Assembly: GCA_937907415.1 (NCBI GenBank)
Contig: CALCHY010000259.1
Coordinates: 1 to 36,445 of the forward strand
Length of the DNA stretch: 36,445 nucleotides
Source: an uncultured Trueperaceae bacterium
Lineage (GTDB): Bacteria > Deinococcota > Deinococci > Deinococcales > Trueperaceae
Direction of reading: 5' to 3'
A model generated the notes under the pieces. It had not been told where the DNA came from. It was given only the letters and a program-made list of their open reading frames with translations, and ran no database searches. Shown piece after piece: positions 34,239 to 36,445 of the stretch. The translations under genes were made by a program, and so were the position numbers. How positions within the stretch are numbered: position 1 is the stretch's first letter; every line of letters starts with the position of its first letter.

Positions 34239-34267
34239 AATGTAAACCCATTTGATTTACTTGTCAA
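34239..34267 (-). promoter_or_regulatory. Near-consensus sigma-70 promoter with overlapping palindromic operator
   Basis: On the reverse strand TTGACA (34262-34267) and TACATT (34239-34244) are spaced exactly 17 bases apart, pointing at the ROK start about 40 bases on. A GTAAA/TTTAC inverted repeat (34242-34246 with 34256-34260, 9-base centre) covers the spacer and -10, an ideal place for repression. Autoregulation by the ROK protein is inferred. Confidence 0.75.
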
Positions 34268-34439
34268 AGGGAACATCCTTGGCCCGTGGCCGACCGGCAG
34301 CGCGGCATGGAGCGGTATGGGTAACGGGTCTAGGCGTCGTTCAGTCGAGTCGGTCTCTTGCGCGGCTGGTTGAGTTGGGTGTCTTCAAGCTTTCAGAGCA
34401 CTACCGTCAACGGGCATTTCACCACCGAGGGACCTCCCA

Positions 34440-34919
34440 TCACGTCCCGGAACCAACCGCCCTCTTCTTCGCCGTCCTCTCCACCAACCTGATGCTCCGC
34501 TCGATCACGAACGCCTCGAGCTTGTCCAACCCTCGACGCATAGGCTGCTCGACCTCGAGAATCATCGCGTCGAGGTCGTCGCCTTCCGCCTGCGCGACGC
34601 AGGAGTGTGGGCGTAGGGTACAGCCGCAGTGCAGTATTGCGGGGTGAAGTAGAATGGGAGCCTGCCGCGCCGCAGGTTCCGCGACTCGATGAGGCTCCGG
34701 TGCTTAGAGAACTCTTGGACGAGCCCGTGCAGGTCCATCTCGCGCGTGGGCGGCCGTAACTGGTCGACGACACCCTCCTAGACGAGTTGAAGGATTGCCG
34801 TGCGCAGCGTCCCGCTGGCGCCCTGCGCTCAATCGATAGGTTCCAGTCGCTCGACCACTCGCCGCCTCCTGCCGCCTTACGTTGCACGCCTTGGCCTCGG
34901 AGTACGGCTCCGTCAACAC
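34440..34919 (-). pseudogene. Degenerate coding remnant, family not recognised
   Basis: No frame stays open, yet three stretches look protein-like in order: LTEPYSEAKACNVRRQEAASG (from GTG 34919), then ASGTLRTAILQLV-stop-EGVVDQLRPPTREMDLHGLVQEFSKHRSLIESRNL, then AQAEGDDLDAMILEVEQPMRRGLDKLEAFVIERSIRLVER ending at the TGA at 34440. At least two frame changes and internal stops separate them. I read it as a decayed gene about 160 codons long. The 34268-34439 stretch between it and the ROK promoter shows nothing further. Confidence 0.5.
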
Positions 34920-34947
34920 GGCGGTGAGGGGGCCCGGGGGATCCGCT

Positions 34948-35397
34948 CTAAAGCGTTCGACACTCGACGACCGTGACCGGTGTCAGGACGTCGTAGGTGC
35001 CCGCGACGAAGGCTCAGTCGGCGCCGTACACCTCGGTGGTCGAGGTGTCGCACTCGACAACGGGGATGCGGGGTGCGCCGCACAAATCGTGTAGTTCGCC
35101 GACGATGGCGTACATGCCCTCACCAAGATCGTCCAGCCGTAGGGATTCTCCGACAGGCATGGTGGTGAATGGGGCGGTGTCGCCGCGGCAGACCAGCCAT
35201 TGCTCACCGGCAGAGTCTTCCAAGCAGAAGTCGACGAACCTCAACCCTGGCCCCGGTTCGGTTACGAACAAGTGGAGCTCGCCGCTAATGCGCTGACCGT
35301 CCAGGGACAACGCTTGGCTTAGTGATGCGTGGTGGCTAGCGAAAATGATCCTGGCGGCCACTCTTGGCGCCCGTGAGCCGCGCGAAGTAGCAACCAA
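34948..35397 (-). pseudogene. Ig-like surface-protein fragment with internal stop
   Basis: Frame from TTG 35397 gives 127 residues, then TGA at 35014-35016, after which the same frame continues 21 codons (AFVAGTYDVLTPVTVVEC) to TAG at 34948. The text QALSLDGQRISGELHLFVTEPGPGLRFVDFCLED and the closing VVEC resemble the Ig-like module of the lipoprotein at 8205 (GVVKLIVSSSTELGDVSFYLDD). There is no signal peptide or ribosome site. It is probably the leftover of a larger secreted protein. A short expressed form ending at 35014 is possible but less likely. Confidence 0.5.
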
Positions 35398-35406
35398 CTT
35401 GCGTCA

Positions 35407-35428
35407 CGCGCGAGGCTCTCCCCGCGCG
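35407..35428 (-). terminator. Hairpin after the beta-barrel envelope gene
   Basis: A 9-bp stem with one G-U pair (35407-35415 with 35420-35428) and a 4-base loop begins 8 bases beyond the stop codon of the gene at 35437. No T-run follows. Confidence 0.5.
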
Positions 35429-35436
35429 CCGGGCGG

Positions 35437-36315
35437 TTAGTAGTCGATGCTGCCGCCACCCCATGCGCAACCGGTCCAGGTCAGCTGCACTTTGGCCGTG
35501 CCCGATGCGCTGTGGCTGGTTCCGGTGAGGATCTCGGTGACGCTGCCCGAGTAGTTGACGCTGACGTTGGCCGTCTTGCCCGAGATGCGCACGCTGCCGA
35601 TCTTGTAACCGTAGCTGAGGCCCGTGTAGACGCTGCCGTAGGTCGCCCTTGCGCTGAGGATGAAGTCGTCGACCATGTCATCGATGACGCCGGGGATCTG
35701 CTCGCGGTTAGGTTCGCTTGGGGTCTCGCAGCGCGCCGCGGGCTGCGGCGCGGAGCCGCCGACGGTGGCCGAGGTCGGGCCCGTGGCTGCCGACAGCTCG
35801 ACGGGGAAGGCGTAACTGATGCCAGCGGCGAGGTGGGGCACCCAGCCGCGCTTGTCTAGTTGTGGAACGTTCGCCACTCCACCTTCGAGGTCGAGGCGTA
35901 AGGCAGTCCCAAGCGGCACGTGGGTGCCGACCGCGAAGTGGTAACTCGCGAACGGGCCGTAGATTCCGCCTCCCACGCCAACGTACAGGGGGATCGGCAC
36001 AGGGATGGGCGGGTAGGCGCGTAGTTGGCCGCCCAAGTACACGCCGGCGGGGGTCCAGCTTCCCTTGAGTTGCGCGCCGACGAACTGCGCTTGAAGCGAG
36101 ACGTTCAGCGCGACCGTCTGGTAGGCGGGGAAGCCAGCTGAGAGGCCAACCGCGAAGACGGCTGGTGCGGCTTCGTCAGCCAGGTCGCGCTCCACCGCCG
36201 CGAACTGGCCTTCCGCGAAGGTTTCTTCTGGTTCGCCCGCGCCGCCTTGAGCGAAAGCGGCAGCGCCGTACGCGCAGGTGCAGATCGCCACCAGGGTAAG
36301 TAGCAGGCGCCTCAT
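35437..36315 (-). CDS. Exported beta-barrel-like envelope protein with conserved C-terminal domain
   Basis: 292 residues from ATG 36315, which gives a normal signal peptide (MRRLLLTLVAICTCAYGAAAFAQ). The frame is open up to ATG 36405; TAGTGT lies 6 bases before that codon, so a leaderless longer form is conceivable, but it would put 30 odd residues before the signal. Residues about 45-180 alternate polar and hydrophobic residues with many Gly/Tyr (VGLSAGFPAYQTVALNVSLQAQF, VGVGGGIYGPFASYHFAVG), like an outer-membrane barrel. After a short linker, about 195-292 form a separate domain (PGVIDDMVDDFILSARATYGSVY, NYSGSVTEIL) that also occurs in the broken paralogue at 23365. Function unknown. A hairpin follows the stop. 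Confidence 0.82.
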   Translation of the reverse strand: MRRLLLTLVAICTCAYGAAAFAQGGAGEPEETFAEGQFAAVERDLADEAAPAVFAVGLSAGFPAYQTVALNVSLQAQFVGAQLKGSWTPAGVYLGGQLRAYPPIPVPIPLYVGVGGGIYGPFASYHFAVGTHVPLGTALRLDLEGGVANVPQLDKRGWVPHLAAGISYAFPVELSAATGPTSATVGGSAPQPAARCETPSEPNREQIPGVIDDMVDDFILSARATYGSVYTGLSYGYKIGSVRISGKTANVSVNYSGSVTEILTGTSHSASGTAKVQLTWTGCAWGGGSIDY

Positions 36316-36445
36316 CACCAGTGTTGGCGCGCCCTTGGCCGCGGCACCCTTAACTACTCCCGTCACGCCTTCTATCACGACGCCCCCCGAAATTCCTGAT
36401 CTCATGGGGCGACACTATCAGAACAGCGTCCGGGGCAGCTGAACG

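Noticed and set aside
34252..34647. 131-codon forward open frame after the ROK promoter
   Set aside because: No recognisable pattern or ribosome site, and it lies antisense to coding-like reverse fragments.

Overview
The window looks chromosomal and comes from a high-GC bacterium with many GTG and TTG starts, several lipoproteins with clear lipoboxes, and an envelope that seems to include beta-barrel proteins. Start sites placed 6-9 bases after a TAnnnT box at two genes would fit the leaderless transcription common in Deinococcota. A Trueperaceae-like member of that phylum is my tentative guess; no rRNA or marker gene is present to test it.

Region 1 (1-23157) is a surface-polysaccharide locus of the Wzx/Wzy type. 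It opens with a leftward pair, an asparagine synthase homologue and a truncated adenylate-forming ligase. Three rightward surface genes follow: a lipoprotein with Ig-like repeats and a beta-helix, then two tandem paralogous lipoproteins whose beta-helix keeps the calcium ligands and catalytic lysine pattern of family PL9 pectate lyases. Next is a tightly coupled operon (flippase, GT2, polymerase/ligase, GT4, GT4; consecutive ATGA overlaps). After it come a Big_2-type lipoprotein with its own terminator and two more GT4 genes. A leftward pair closes the region: a Wzz/BY-kinase-like protein whose Walker A is degenerate, and a polysaccharide deacetylase. The initiating sugar transferase and the outer-membrane exporter are not in the window.

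Region 2 (23365-36315) is a sugar-catabolism module bordered by a broken gene on one side and, on the other, by gene remnants plus an intact paralogue of that broken gene. A rightward operon encodes an FGGY kinase, an SDR dehydrogenase, an unrecognised TIM-barrel-like protein and an UlaG-like metallo-lactonase. It converges with a leftward operon for a ROK regulator, a sugar-binding protein and two ABC permeases. No ATPase is present, so a shared one is presumably encoded elsewhere. Divergent from the kinase operon are a second metallo-beta-lactamase-fold hydrolase and an L-rhamnose-mutarotase-like protein. The ROK promoter is close to sigma-70 consensus and is overlapped by a palindrome, and its AATGTAAA core recurs at the kinase start. 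The substrate is unknown. The enzyme set suggests uptake of a sugar acid, lactone or deoxysugar derivative, followed by ring opening, oxidation and phosphorylation.

The main candidates for something undescribed are the polymer-associated PL9-like lipoprotein pair, the degenerate BY-kinase, and the kinase/SDR/TIM-barrel/UlaG-like pathway. No tRNA, rRNA, CRISPR array or insertion sequence was seen.
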